This document shows, in pieces, positions 1 through 8,534 of a stretch of DNA of 46,030 nucleotides. Origin of the DNA: Halothiobacillus sp. GTDB lineage: Bacteria; Pseudomonadota; Gammaproteobacteria; Halothiobacillales; Halothiobacillaceae. The notes under the pieces were generated by a model. That model was not told the origin of the DNA. It searched no databases and was given only the letters and a program-made list of their open reading frames with translations. The translations under genes were made by a program, and so were the position numbers. The first letter of the stretch is position 1; each line of letters starts with the position of its first letter. The DNA is taken from contig NZ_JAQTTX010000021.1 of NCBI RefSeq assembly GCF_028710545.1, positions 1-46,030 on the forward strand, read 5' to 3'.

Positions 1-41
1 AACGTCAGCCGCCCAGTATTTTCGATTCAATCAGAGGTTCC
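1..41 (+). mobile_element. Truncated end of an insertion sequence (left copy)
   Basis: The first 41 bases are the reverse complement of bases 45840-45880 at the other edge, with one mismatch (five bases in from the tip). The right copy carries the tail of a transposase gene, so this is the same 3' end of a second IS copy in the opposite orientation. The outer tip, read inward, is GGAACCTCTGATTGAATC. CTAA follows at 42-45 and is a likely target-site duplication. The rest of the element lies outside the window, so its family cannot be read from this copy alone. Confidence 0.75.
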
Positions 42-45
42 CTAA

Positions 46-196
46 GTAAATGCTGATTTATTCCATCCTTGGAATAAATCAGCGCGCTCATCGCGGTACA
101 CGCCCGCGATGGCGCTCACGAATCAAAGACTTACGTCTTTGTTCGTGTTGGGGCATCCTGCCCCAAGCGGGACGCACTGAATAAATCAGCGGTTCC
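46..196 (+). mobile_element. Miniature inverted-repeat element, copy 1 (151 bp)
   Basis: This non-coding element is flanked by CTAA on both sides (42-45 and 197-200), a 4-bp target duplication. Its ends are imperfect inverted repeats: GTAAATGCTGATTTATTC on the left and, read inward, GGAACCGCTGATTTATTC on the right. Inside are a 14-bp hairpin at 52-83 and a 7-bp hairpin TTGGGGC/GCCCCAA at 148-166. Near-identical copies occur at 12716-12868 (same orientation) and 31481-31631 (inverted). No coding capacity is seen, so it would need a transposase supplied from elsewhere. Confidence 0.85.
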
Positions 197-407
197 CTAA
201 GCGTTTCGGGCATGATTGGATTGTTGGCTCTTGTCAATCAGCTATGACCAGATAGAACTGGTATTCACGGTTTGATGCCACGATCGGCAGTGACAGAAGC
301 CCCGAACTCGGGGCAATCTCAAGGTGCTTTTGGAGGCTGGATCTGCTGGCACATGACGAACGAATTTGGCAAGGAAGCAGTCAATTTTTATTGCGATTGA
401 TGTGCGC
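197..407. other. Gene-free stretch downstream of the pil cluster
   Basis: No gene can be supported between the first miniature element and the last pil gene. The one visible structure is the short hairpin GCCCCG-AACT-CGGGGC at 299-314. On the minus strand it lies just past the stop of the retraction-ATPase genes, so it could be a weak terminator, but it lacks a clear T run. Confidence 0.35.
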
Positions 408-1571
408 TCAATCCAGCGGTGGGAGTTCACCGTCATGAGTGGCGCTGGATTTCATGGTGTTCTTTGTGGATGCCTGCGCGGCGGAAGCACGGAGTTCATC
501 TTTACCCGCGCCGAAGTTCATCCGCCATTCCAGGTTGGCTCGACTATCGGCCGCTTTGAGCGCTTCTTCGCGATCGATGCTGCCGGCCTTCCAAAGCGCA
601 TGGAGAGACATATCGAAGGTTTGCGAGCCTTCCAGTTCGTTTTTCTCCATGGCTTCTTTCATCTCATCAATCTCGCCCCGTTTGATCAGATCGGCGATGA
701 ACGGAGTGTTTACCATGATTTCAACAGCGGGTACACGAACACCCTGGCTGCCGATAATGAGACGCTGGGAGATGATGGCACGCAGGTTCAATGAGAGATC
801 CATCAGCAATTGATCGCGCGATTCAGGCGGGAAGAATCGAATGATTCGGTCCAGCGCCTGATGAGCGTTGGTGGCGTGCAGTGTGGATAGACAAAGATGG
901 CCGGTATCGGCGTAGGCCAGCGCATGTTCCATGGTGGCCTTGTCGCGAACCTCGCCGATCATGATGACGTCAGGCGCTTCGCGCAGTGCTTCTTTCAGCG
1001 CGGCGGTATAGCTGTGGGTATCGACACCGACTTCACGTTGGTTGACGATAGAATTCCGGTGTTTGAAGGCGTACTCCATGGGATCTTCAATGGTGAGTAT
1101 GTGTCCTGGGCGTGCTTCTGCCCGGTAATCGACCATGGCGGCGAGTGTGGTTGATTTGCCTGAGCCGGTAGCCCCCACCACTAGGATCAACCCTCGGCGT
1201 TCTTCAACCAGTTTTTCGATGACTTGAGGCAGGTTGAGGTCGGCGATGCGCGGGATGTCGCTTTTGATAAAACGAATCACCATCGACCATTCGCCCCGCT
1301 GCAGGAAGACGTTGACGCGGAATCGTCCGAGTGACGGGCGGCTCAATGCCAGGTTGAGTTCAAGGTCTCGATAGAACGCATCAATTTGTTCGGGGGTGAG
1401 GATGGATTTTGCATAAACCTCGACTTGGCCGGGCTTGAGCCGCTCCTTGCCGATGAATCTCAATTCGCCCTGAATTTTGACCGCAGGCAAGGCACCGGTA
1501 CTGAAATACAAGTCCGAGCCTTCCTTTTCAGCCAGCAGCTTCAGAAAGGGGTCGAGAGCAGATTCGTTCAT
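408..1571 (-). CDS. PilU-like type IV pilus retraction ATPase, second paralogue
   Basis: This 387-residue protein is a hexameric secretion ATPase of the PilT/PilU family, acting at the inner-membrane base of the type IV pilus. The N-terminal PAS-like half (about 1-110) is followed by Walker A GATGSGKST at about 133, an Asp box around VIMIGEVRD, and a His box with TGHLCLSTLHA. Overall sequence and length resemble PilU more than PilT, and it differs clearly from the PilU gene just upstream. The start is the ATG at 1571, preceded by AAGGAAA. It is the third gene of a minus-strand pilT-pilU-pilU' run, separated from pilU by about 100 bp. PilU proteins usually act as accessory motors dependent on PilT. 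Whether this one powers retraction or another system cannot be read from sequence. Confidence 0.85.
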   Translation of the reverse strand: MNESALDPFLKLLAEKEGSDLYFSTGALPAVKIQGELRFIGKERLKPGQVEVYAKSILTPEQIDAFYRDLELNLALSRPSLGRFRVNVFLQRGEWSMVIRFIKSDIPRIADLNLPQVIEKLVEERRGLILVVGATGSGKSTTLAAMVDYRAEARPGHILTIEDPMEYAFKHRNSIVNQREVGVDTHSYTAALKEALREAPDVIMIGEVRDKATMEHALAYADTGHLCLSTLHATNAHQALDRIIRFFPPESRDQLLMDLSLNLRAIISQRLIIGSQGVRVPAVEIMVNTPFIADLIKRGEIDEMKEAMEKNELEGSQTFDMSLHALWKAGSIDREEALKAADSRANLEWRMNFGAGKDELRASAAQASTKNTMKSSATHDGELPPLD

Positions 1572-1584
1572 TTGTGTTTCCTTA

Positions 1585-1609
1585 CAAAATCGCCGTACCG
1601 TGCGGCGAT
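1585..1609 (-). terminator. Possible weak terminator or attenuator between the two pilU genes
   Basis: On the minus strand a 7-bp stem ATCGCCG/CGGCGAT with a 7-nt loop is followed by TTTTG. It lies after the pilU stop and ends about 15 bases before the start of the downstream paralogue, so it might reduce read-through. The stem is short and the T run weak. Confidence 0.35.
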
Positions 1610-1672
1610 ACTGTGATTTGTCTATTAAAGCTTGACGCTTGCGAGCCGAGCGGCGGATGCCCAGGAAGGTGG

Positions 1673-2818
1673 TTAATCCTCACTTTCCACGCGCAATTGA
1701 TCATTCCCATCCTCGAAGTCCTTCGGTGGGCCGCGACGACTGTGCAGTTTGATATTGAGGCGGAGGTCGTTTTGTGAATCCGCGTTGCGCAAGGCTTCCT
1801 GGAAAGAAACCAAGCCCTCGTCGTACAAATCCAGCAACGCCTGGTCGAATGTCTGCATGCCGTGTTCGCGTGAGCGTTTCATCACTTCCTTGATTTCTTG
1901 CACATCGCCTTTGAAGATCAAGTCACCGATCAGCGGTGTATTGATCAACACTTCGACCGCTGGAACGCGGCCGTTGCCGTCTTCCTTGCGAAGGAGACGC
2001 TGGGAAACAACCGACTTCAGGTTCAGGGAAAGATCCATCAGCAGTTGATGGCGCCGTTCTTCCGGAAAGAAGTTGATGATGCGGTCCAGTGCCTGGTTGG
2101 TGTTGTTGGCGTGCAGCGTGGACAGACAGAGGTGACCGGTTTCCGCAAAGGCAATGGCGTGATCCATGGTCTCCCGATCCCTGATTTCACCGATGAGGAT
2201 AACGTCAGGTGCTTGACGCAGGGTGTTTTTCAATGCCGATTCAAATGTTTCGGTATCCACGCCCACTTCACGCTGGGTAACAAGGCACCCTTTGTGGCGG
2301 TGCACGTATTCGATCGGATCCTCGATGGTGACGATATGGCCGTGCGAGTTTTCGTTGCGGTAATCGAGCATGGCCGCGAGCGATGTCGATTTACCCGAGC
2401 TGGTGGCGCCAACGAAAATCACCAGGCCACGTTTGGTCATGGAAATGGTTTCGAGGATCTTCGGTAGCAGCAATTCGGCGAATTTGGGCACGTCGGAGCG
2501 AATCATCCGCAGCACCATGCCCACGCTGCCGCGCTGCATGAACGCGTTGACACGGAAACGGGCAACACCGGGCAGAGAAATCGCGAAATTGGCCTCGCGG
2601 GTTTCCTCAAACGCGGCAACCTGCTTGTCGGTCATGATTGAACGAACCAGCATCTGCGTGTGATTGGTCGACAGGCTGGTTTCGGTCAGGTGGGTGATCT
2701 CGCCATTGATTTTGGCACTTGGCGGGGCGCCTACGGTCACGAACAAGTCTGAAGCTTCGAGCTCCACTGCTTTACGTAATAAACCCTGGACATAGTTAGC
2801 TGCTTGCTGGCGATCCAT
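1673..2818 (-). CDS. pilU: Type IV pilus retraction ATPase PilU
   Basis: A 381-residue PilU accessory retraction motor, matching the usual length of about 380. The N-terminal domain is followed by Walker A GATSSGKST at about 127-135, the Asp-box region VILIGEIRD and the His-box region TGHLCLSTLHANN. It would work with PilT to depolymerise pili for twitching and DNA uptake. The reading frame extends 34 codons further upstream, but the ATG at 2818 (MDRQQAANYV) is preferred: AAGGA sits about 11 nt before it, and the longer form would run into the pilT coding end. It follows pilT by about 60 bp, probably in one transcript. Confidence 0.93.
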   Translation of the reverse strand: MDRQQAANYVQGLLRKAVELEASDLFVTVGAPPSAKINGEITHLTETSLSTNHTQMLVRSIMTDKQVAAFEETREANFAISLPGVARFRVNAFMQRGSVGMVLRMIRSDVPKFAELLLPKILETISMTKRGLVIFVGATSSGKSTSLAAMLDYRNENSHGHIVTIEDPIEYVHRHKGCLVTQREVGVDTETFESALKNTLRQAPDVILIGEIRDRETMDHAIAFAETGHLCLSTLHANNTNQALDRIINFFPEERRHQLLMDLSLNLKSVVSQRLLRKEDGNGRVPAVEVLINTPLIGDLIFKGDVQEIKEVMKRSREHGMQTFDQALLDLYDEGLVSFQEALRNADSQNDLRLNIKLHSRRGPPKDFEDGNDQLRVESED

Positions 2819-2876
2819 GAATGCGCGTTCCTTGTTGAGTAGACATAACGATCTGCGAGCCTGAGGCTTGGATAAG

Positions 2877-3926
2877 TTACATGAAATCCGCTTTGTTCTG
2901 TGCTCTGGCGCGCGCCTCATCCTTGGCGACGAGGCCGCGTTTCACGAGTTGCTGCAAATTCTGATCGAGTGTCTGCATGCCTTGTGTCTGGCCGGTTTGA
3001 ATGGCCGAGTACATCTGGGCGATCTTGTTCTCGCGGATCAGGTTACGAATCGCCGGGCTGCCCAGCATGATTTCGTGCGCGGCAATTCGCCCACCACCGA
3101 TTTTCTTGAGCAATGTCTGGGAGATAACGGCTCGCAGTGACTCTGAAAGCATCGAACGCACCATGTCTTTTTCGGCAGCAGGGAACACATCCACGACGCG
3201 GTCGATGGTTTTGGCGGCTGAGCTTGTGTGCAGAGTGGCAAACACCAGGTGGCCGGTTTCCGCTGCGGTGAGCGCCAGACGGATGGTTTCCAGGTCGCGC
3301 AACTCGCCGACCAGGATGACATCGGGGTCCTCACGCAGGGCAGAGCGGAGCGCCGCGTTGAAGCTGTGTGTGTCACGATGCACTTCACGTTGGTTGATCA
3401 GGCATTTTTTGCTTTTGTGAACGAATTCGATCGGGTCTTCGATGGTCAAAATGTGGTCATTGCGATTATCGTTGATGTAATCGACCATCGCGGCCAGCGT
3501 GGTCGATTTACCCGAACCCGTCGGGCCGGTGACCAGCACGATGCCACGCGGAAACAGACACAAATCCTTGAAGACGCTTGGCGTCGCCAATTGTTCAAGA
3601 GAGAGAATTTCACTCGGAATGGTGCGAAATACCGCAGAAGCGCCGCGATTCTGGTTGAACGCGTTGACCCGGAAGCGGGCCACGCCGGGAAGTTCGAAGG
3701 AAAAATCCACTTCGAGATTGTCTTCGTACTCCTTGCGTTGCTTGTCGTTCATGATGTCGTACACCATGGCGTGCACGTCTTTGTGCTCCATGACGGGTAC
3801 GTTGACTTTGCGCACATCGCCGTCGATCCGCACTCGAGGCTGCTCACCGGCAGACAGATGAAGATCCGAAGCGCCGTTTTTTACTGAAAAGGTAAGAAGG
3901 GAATCAATGCCGCGTTGTTCTGCCAT
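2877..3926 (-). CDS. pilT: Type IV pilus retraction ATPase PilT
   Basis: This 349-residue protein is a close match to PilT, the hexameric ATPase that retracts type IV pili. Walker A GPTGSGKST lies at about 134-142, followed by the Asp box (VILVGELRD), the His box (TGHLVFATLHTSSA) and the diagnostic AIRNLIRE segment near the C-terminus that is required for retraction. The start ATG at 3926 has AAGGAT at a normal distance. It is first in the minus-strand pil cluster and divergent from yggS, the same arrangement as in Pseudomonas, where pilT-pilU face yggS-proC. Confidence 0.97.
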   Translation of the reverse strand: MAEQRGIDSLLTFSVKNGASDLHLSAGEQPRVRIDGDVRKVNVPVMEHKDVHAMVYDIMNDKQRKEYEDNLEVDFSFELPGVARFRVNAFNQNRGASAVFRTIPSEILSLEQLATPSVFKDLCLFPRGIVLVTGPTGSGKSTTLAAMVDYINDNRNDHILTIEDPIEFVHKSKKCLINQREVHRDTHSFNAALRSALREDPDVILVGELRDLETIRLALTAAETGHLVFATLHTSSAAKTIDRVVDVFPAAEKDMVRSMLSESLRAVISQTLLKKIGGGRIAAHEIMLGSPAIRNLIRENKIAQMYSAIQTGQTQGMQTLDQNLQQLVKRGLVAKDEARARAQNKADFM

Positions 3927-4224
3927 GATCGAAGATCCTTGTGTGCTAATCCTTAAGAAATAATCCCCTGAGATGACGACATCGGGGGCTTGGCTCAGTC
4001 TACTTGATATTTGCTCAGATAATCATGCGGACTGTACATGAACTGCCTCGCATTTGTCAGCATGGGGCGAGGGCTTTTGGCTGCAAAGGTACCGGGGTCG
4101 TTACATTTTTTGATGCGCGAGCAACCGTGATGCAAAATGCCTGAAAGATGCAAAAGATCAAGATCCCTGTGATTTATGCTTCAAATCAGGTCACAAAATA
4201 AATCGAACCGCCGCGGGGTGCAAC

Positions 4225-4896
4225 TTGAATTCACTACAGGAGCGTTTCTCCAGTATAAAAAACCGTATTGAACGTGCAGCTCGTGCCGCAGGGCGACCCG
4301 ATGGCTCTGTGGTTTTGATCGCCGTCAGCAAGCGACAAACGATTGAAGCCATGGCACAACTGGCCAGTCTGGGGCAACGCGATTTCGGCGAAAGTTATCT
4401 TCAGGAGGCTTTGGATAAGCAGTCGGCTCTGGCTGAACATCCGGATGGAGGATCGATAGTCTGGCATTTTATCGGGCCGATCCAATCCAATAAAACACGA
4501 GGCATCGCGGAGCATTTTTCTTGGGTTCATAGTGTGGATCGACCGAAAATTGCGCAGCGCTTAAACGACCAGCGCCTGATCGAATTGCCGCCGCTGAATG
4601 TCCTGATCGAAGTCAATATCGATGGCGAGGCCAGCAAGTCGGGCGTAACCCCCGAGCAGTTGCCACAGATGGTAGGCATTTTTCAAAATCTCCCTCGCTT
4701 GAGGCTGATGGGATTGATGGCGATTCCTGCGCCGGGCTCTTCTGACGGATTTCGCCGCTTGGCCGCACTCAATGCCCGCCTCGAATCACCGCTTCCAGTT
4801 CTGTCCATGGGGATGAGTGACGATTTTGAGGCGGCCATTGCGGCAGGTAGCACGCATGTTCGTGTGGGTTCGGCCTTGTTCGGTCCTCGCCAGTAG
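4225..4896 (+). CDS. yggS: YggS/PLPBP-type pyridoxal phosphate homeostasis protein
   Basis: A 223-residue single-domain TIM-barrel PLP-binding protein of the YggS family, which buffers pyridoxal phosphate and influences amino-acid metabolism. The PLP-binding lysine is in IAVSK (about residue 36). The conserved HFIGPIQSNK and SMGMSDDFEAAI segments and the terminal GSALFG phosphate-binding loop are all present. The start is a TTG at 4225 with GGGGTG just upstream; no ATG occurs early enough to serve. It heads the plus-strand yggS-proC-yggT-metX-metW run. Confidence 0.95.
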   Translation: MNSLQERFSSIKNRIERAARAAGRPDGSVVLIAVSKRQTIEAMAQLASLGQRDFGESYLQEALDKQSALAEHPDGGSIVWHFIGPIQSNKTRGIAEHFSWVHSVDRPKIAQRLNDQRLIELPPLNVLIEVNIDGEASKSGVTPEQLPQMVGIFQNLPRLRLMGLMAIPAPGSSDGFRRLAALNARLESPLPVLSMGMSDDFEAAIAAGSTHVRVGSALFGPRQ

Positions 4897-4993
4897 GCAG
4901 GCGAAACATGGTATTTTGAGTCAGGATTGAATCTGCCCTTGCTTGGTGTTTCAGGGTGCGTTTTTTGGTGTGAAGGGTTTTCAAGAGGTGTTT

Positions 4994-5842
4994 ATGCAGG
5001 CAGCACGAATTGCGTTTATTGGGGGCGGCAACATGGCTGCTGCGTTAATAGAAGGCTTGAGAAAAAATCAGGCAGATGATGCAACCCATGCCCCGACTCT
5101 TGTGGTGTCCGATCCATCGGAGGCGCGTCGCGAACTGCTGACTTCCCTCTACGGTGTGCTCAGTTCAGCCGAGAACATCACTGCAGTTGATTCGGCCGAT
5201 CTGATTGTGCTCGCGGTCAAACCCAACCAGATTCATGCCATTGCCCAGGAAATAGCCACTGTTTTGCAGCCGCACCAGTTGGTTGTTTCGGTTGCGGCGG
5301 GAATCACCATTGAAGCTTTGCAACGTTGGCTTGGCGGGCATACGGCCGTCATTCGCGCCATGCCGAATACACCCGCGATGGTGGGCTGTGGTGCGACAGG
5401 GCTCTATGCCTCGCCCATGTTGACGCCGGATCAGCGTAATCTTGCCGAGTCGCTGATGCGGGCGGTTGGTTTGGTTCAGTGGGTCGAGCGCGAGGCCGAT
5501 ATCGATGCCGTGACGGCACTGTCTGGCAGTGGCCCAGCCTATATTTTCCTTGTGATGGAAGCGATGCAGGCGGCGGCAGAGGACTTGGGATTGCCCGCTG
5601 AAACGGCCCGATTGCTCACCTTGGAGACAGTATATGGTGCGGCGCGACTGGCCATGTCTGCCGATGAGCCTCCTGCACAATTGCGTGCTCGCGTGACATC
5701 GCCGAACGGCACGACCGAACGCGGTATCGCTGCTTTGGAGCAGGCCGGGTTAAGAGATGCGTTTGCACAGGCTTTGTCGGCTGCACATCAACGAAGTATT
5801 GAATTGGGGCGCGAATTGAGCGGAGGCGAGGGTAGGGCATGA
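4994..5842 (+). CDS. proC: Pyrroline-5-carboxylate reductase ProC
   Basis: ProC reduces 1-pyrroline-5-carboxylate to proline, the last step of proline synthesis, in the cytoplasm. The 282-residue product begins with the Rossmann motif IAFIGGGNMAAALI, has the VLAVKPNQ segment, and ends with the C-terminal helical domain carrying ALSGSGPAYIF and VTSPNGTTERGI. The frame is open 17 codons upstream, but the ATG at 4994 directly precedes the Rossmann strand and has AGAGGTG in front, so it is the better start. Its stop overlaps the yggT start in ATGA, indicating translational coupling. Confidence 0.97.
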   Translation: MQAARIAFIGGGNMAAALIEGLRKNQADDATHAPTLVVSDPSEARRELLTSLYGVLSSAENITAVDSADLIVLAVKPNQIHAIAQEIATVLQPHQLVVSVAAGITIEALQRWLGGHTAVIRAMPNTPAMVGCGATGLYASPMLTPDQRNLAESLMRAVGLVQWVEREADIDAVTALSGSGPAYIFLVMEAMQAAAEDLGLPAETARLLTLETVYGAARLAMSADEPPAQLRARVTSPNGTTERGIAALEQAGLRDAFAQALSAAHQRSIELGRELSGGEGRA

Positions 5843-6390
5843 GCGGTAGTTTCGGAGATCCGATGATGTTTCTGGTTCGGACCCTGTTCGAACTGGTGAT
5901 TTTCGTGGTGATGGTGCGTTATTTCCTGCAACTGTTCCACGCCAATTTTTTCAATCCGATCACACAATCGCTGGTCAAGCTGACCAATCCGGTTCTCAAC
6001 CCCTTGCGGAACATCTTGCCCAAGAGCCGTCGCCACGATTTCGCGTCGTTACTGGTCACGCTGGTATTGATCGTGTTGATGGTCTGGGTGTTGGGCATGA
6101 TGAGCGTCGGCCGCGTTTCGGCCGCGGCTTTGATTTTCAACTCGCTGTACTTTGTCTTTCTGCTGGTGACTGATCTCTTCTTCTGGACGATACTGATGCG
6201 CGCCATCGCTTCGTGGATCGGGAATAGTCGTTCGCCGGGCATCGCCTTGCTGGAAGATCTGACCGATCCGATACTGCAACCGGTACAAAAAATCCTGCCC
6301 CCTCTGGGTGGAATCGATCTGAGTCCGCTGGCGGTGCTGATCGCAATTCAGGTGCTGCAGATTTTTGTGGGTAATTTATTGATGGGATAA
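5839..6390 (+). CDS. yggT: YggT family integral membrane protein
   Basis: A 183-residue protein with two copies of the YggT repeat. Each has a hydrophobic segment, an amphipathic NPI/DPI-containing stretch (FFNPITQSLVKLTNPVLNPLRNI and LTDPILQPVQKILPP) and further hydrophobic helices. YggT proteins are inner-membrane proteins of incompletely defined role, implicated in osmotic or potassium tolerance. The ATG overlaps the proC stop by four bases. The position after proC is widely conserved. Confidence 0.92.
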   Translation: MSGSFGDPMMFLVRTLFELVIFVVMVRYFLQLFHANFFNPITQSLVKLTNPVLNPLRNILPKSRRHDFASLLVTLVLIVLMVWVLGMMSVGRVSAAALIFNSLYFVFLLVTDLFFWTILMRAIASWIGNSRSPGIALLEDLTDPILQPVQKILPPLGGIDLSPLAVLIAIQVLQIFVGNLLMG

Positions 6391-6442
6391 CCGCAGCCTG
6401 TACGGTGGATGTCCTGTTCTTACATGATTTAAGGTGTCGGCA

Positions 6443-7654
6443 TTGAGTGATGCATCTGAAAAATTAACGCAATCCGGTTTGAGCCGGTCCGTTGGGATCG
6501 TCGAACCGAAGACGGCCCGATTTTCCGAGCCGCTGGCCTTGGATTGCGGTCGTTCACTGCCCTCGTATGAGCTGGTTTACGAAACCTACGGACAGCTAAA
6601 TGCCGAGCGCAGCAATGCGGTGCTGATCTGCCATGCCTTGTCGGGCGATCACCATGCGGCGGGTTTCCACGCAGAAACCGATCGCAAGCCGGGGTGGTGG
6701 GATTCGGCCATCGGCCCCGGGAAACCGATCGATACGGATCGGTTTTTTGTGGTAAGCCTGAACAATTTAGGTGGCTGCAAGGGATCGACCGGGCCGTTGA
6801 GCATCGATCCGGTCAGTGGCAAGCCTTATGGCCCGGATTTTCCGATTGTGACCGTCAAAGACTGGGTGCATTCGCAATATCGGCTCATGCAGTATCTGGG
6901 GTTGTCCGGCTGGGCGGCGGTGATCGGTGGCAGTCTGGGCGGCATGCAGGTGCTGCAGTGGTCGATTACTTATCCAGATGCGCTTGCGCACGCTGTTGTG
7001 ATTGCCGCCGCGCCGCGTCTGTCGGCGCAGAACATTGCCTTCAATGAGGTGGCTCGTCAGGCCATCATCACCGATCCCGAGTTCTACGGCGGGCGTTACG
7101 CGGATCACAACACACTGCCGCGCCGGGGGCTGATGCTTGCCCGGATGCTGGGGCACATTACTTACTTGTCCGACGACGCGATGCGGGCCAAGTTTGGACG
7201 CGAGTTGCGTTCGGGTAAGGTGCAGTATGGTTTTGATGTCGAGTTTCAGGTTGAGAGCTATCTGCGCTATCAGGGCACGAGTTTCGTTGACCGTTTTGAC
7301 GCCAATACCTATTTGTTGATGACCAAGGCGCTGGATTACTTCGATCCAGCACAGGCCAGTAATGATGATCTGGTTGCCGCGCTGGCCGAAGTTAAGGCCC
7401 ATTTCCTTGTGGTGTCATTTACATCGGACTGGCGTTTCTCGCCCGAGCGATCCCGGGAAATCGTGCGTGCCCTGCTCGCCTCCGGCAAGCCGGTTTCCTA
7501 TGCCGAAATCGAATCGAATCACGGCCATGACGCCTTCCTGATGACGATTCCCTACTATCACCGTGTACTGGCAGGTTATATGGCCAATATCGATTTGGCC
7601 TCAACGCCACGCGGCGCCACGAGCCCGGTATACAGCACGGAGGGTGCCAAATGA
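6443..7654 (+). CDS. metX: Homoserine O-acyltransferase MetX
   Basis: An alpha/beta-hydrolase-fold enzyme that activates homoserine by O-acylation for methionine synthesis. The nucleophile serine is in IGGSLGGMQ (about residue 164), the acid is the Asp of [10 protein letters not shown], and the base is the His of NHGHDAF. GDHHAAG and GGCKGSTGP are conserved substrate-pocket segments. Many gammaproteobacterial MetX proteins use succinyl-CoA rather than acetyl-CoA, and the acyl donor is not decided here. A GTG at 6434 is possible, but the TTG at 6443 has AAGG eight bases upstream and is preferred. The stop overlaps the metW start in ATGA. Confidence 0.94.
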   Translation: MSDASEKLTQSGLSRSVGIVEPKTARFSEPLALDCGRSLPSYELVYETYGQLNAERSNAVLICHALSGDHHAAGFHAETDRKPGWWDSAIGPGKPIDTDRFFVVSLNNLGGCKGSTGPLSIDPVSGKPYGPDFPIVTVKDWVHSQYRLMQYLGLSGWAAVIGGSLGGMQVLQWSITYPDALAHAVVIAAAPRLSAQNIAFNEVARQAIITDPEFYGGRYADHNTLPRRGLMLARMLGHITYLSDDAMRAKFGRELRSGKVQYGFDVEFQVESYLRYQGTSFVDRFDANTYLLMTKALDYFDPAQASNDDLVAALAEVKAHFLVVSFTSDWRFSPERSREIVRALLASGKPVSYAEIESNHGHDAFLMTIPYYHRVLAGYMANIDLASTPRGATSPVYSTEGAK

Positions 7655-8253
7655 TTCGTCCGGATTGGCACATCGTGGAACAGTGGATCGCGCCCAAGAG
7701 TCGGGTGCTCGATCTGGGGTGTGGTGACGGGGCCTTGTTGTCTCATCTGATTGAACGGCGGCAGGTTTCAGCCGTTGGGCTTGAGCTCGATGACGACAAG
7801 GTCGCGTCCGGAATCGAGCGCGGATTGAACATCATTCAGGAAGACCTGGATAACGGTATCAGCGACTGGTTCGCGCCCATGTCTTTCGATTTCGTGATCG
7901 TGAGCCAGACTATTCAGGCCATGCGACACCCCGAGCGCTTGCTGGCCGACATGCTCACCATCGCCCGCGAGGGCATCGTCACCTTCCCGAACATGGGATA
8001 CTGGCGCAACCGGGTTCAACTCGGTCTGCTCGGGCATATGCCAATCAACCGCGCGTTGCCGAATCCCTGGTACAACACCCCGAACATCCATCTTTGTACC
8101 TTGAGCGATTTTGAATCCCTCTGCCAAGAGCTAGGGATTCAAATACTCGACCGGGCCGTTGTTGATAGTGCCCACCGCGAGTCGACCTTACTGCGCGCTT
8201 TCCCGAATTGGTTTGGTGAGCACGCCATTTATCGTATTAAACGAAAATCCTGA
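7651..8253 (+). CDS. metW: MetW methyltransferase-fold protein
   Basis: This 200-residue protein of the MetW family carries the SAM-binding signature [12 protein letters not shown] near residue 21 and the conserved [11 protein letters not shown] and HLCTLSDF segments. MetW is nearly always coupled to metX, as here (ATGA overlap), and is thought to support the homoserine acyltransferase rather than to be a general methyltransferase. It is the last gene of the run; about 280 bp without a gene follow. Confidence 0.93.
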   Translation: MIRPDWHIVEQWIAPKSRVLDLGCGDGALLSHLIERRQVSAVGLELDDDKVASGIERGLNIIQEDLDNGISDWFAPMSFDFVIVSQTIQAMRHPERLLADMLTIAREGIVTFPNMGYWRNRVQLGLLGHMPINRALPNPWYNTPNIHLCTLSDFESLCQELGIQILDRAVVDSAHRESTLLRAFPNWFGEHAIYRIKRKS

Positions 8254-8534
8254 GCCTGATCCTCCAGACCCGGTTTAACTTTCCTGCGACGGTTTTTTTG
8301 AAGTGACTCAAAAAGCCGCTGCGCAGCCGACGCTTCTTGCTGTTATGTCAGACTGATTTTCAATGAGGATAGTCGTTGTATATGCAGAATTTGGTAAAAG
8401 CCTGACAATGGACTTTGAGGGTTCATAATTCGCAACTCAGATGCAGGTAGACTTTGGTTTAATGAATTGGATTTCAGCTTTACAAATTCGAGTTATGTAG
8501 TGTTTGGTCGGTTTTATCCAATTAGGAATTTACG

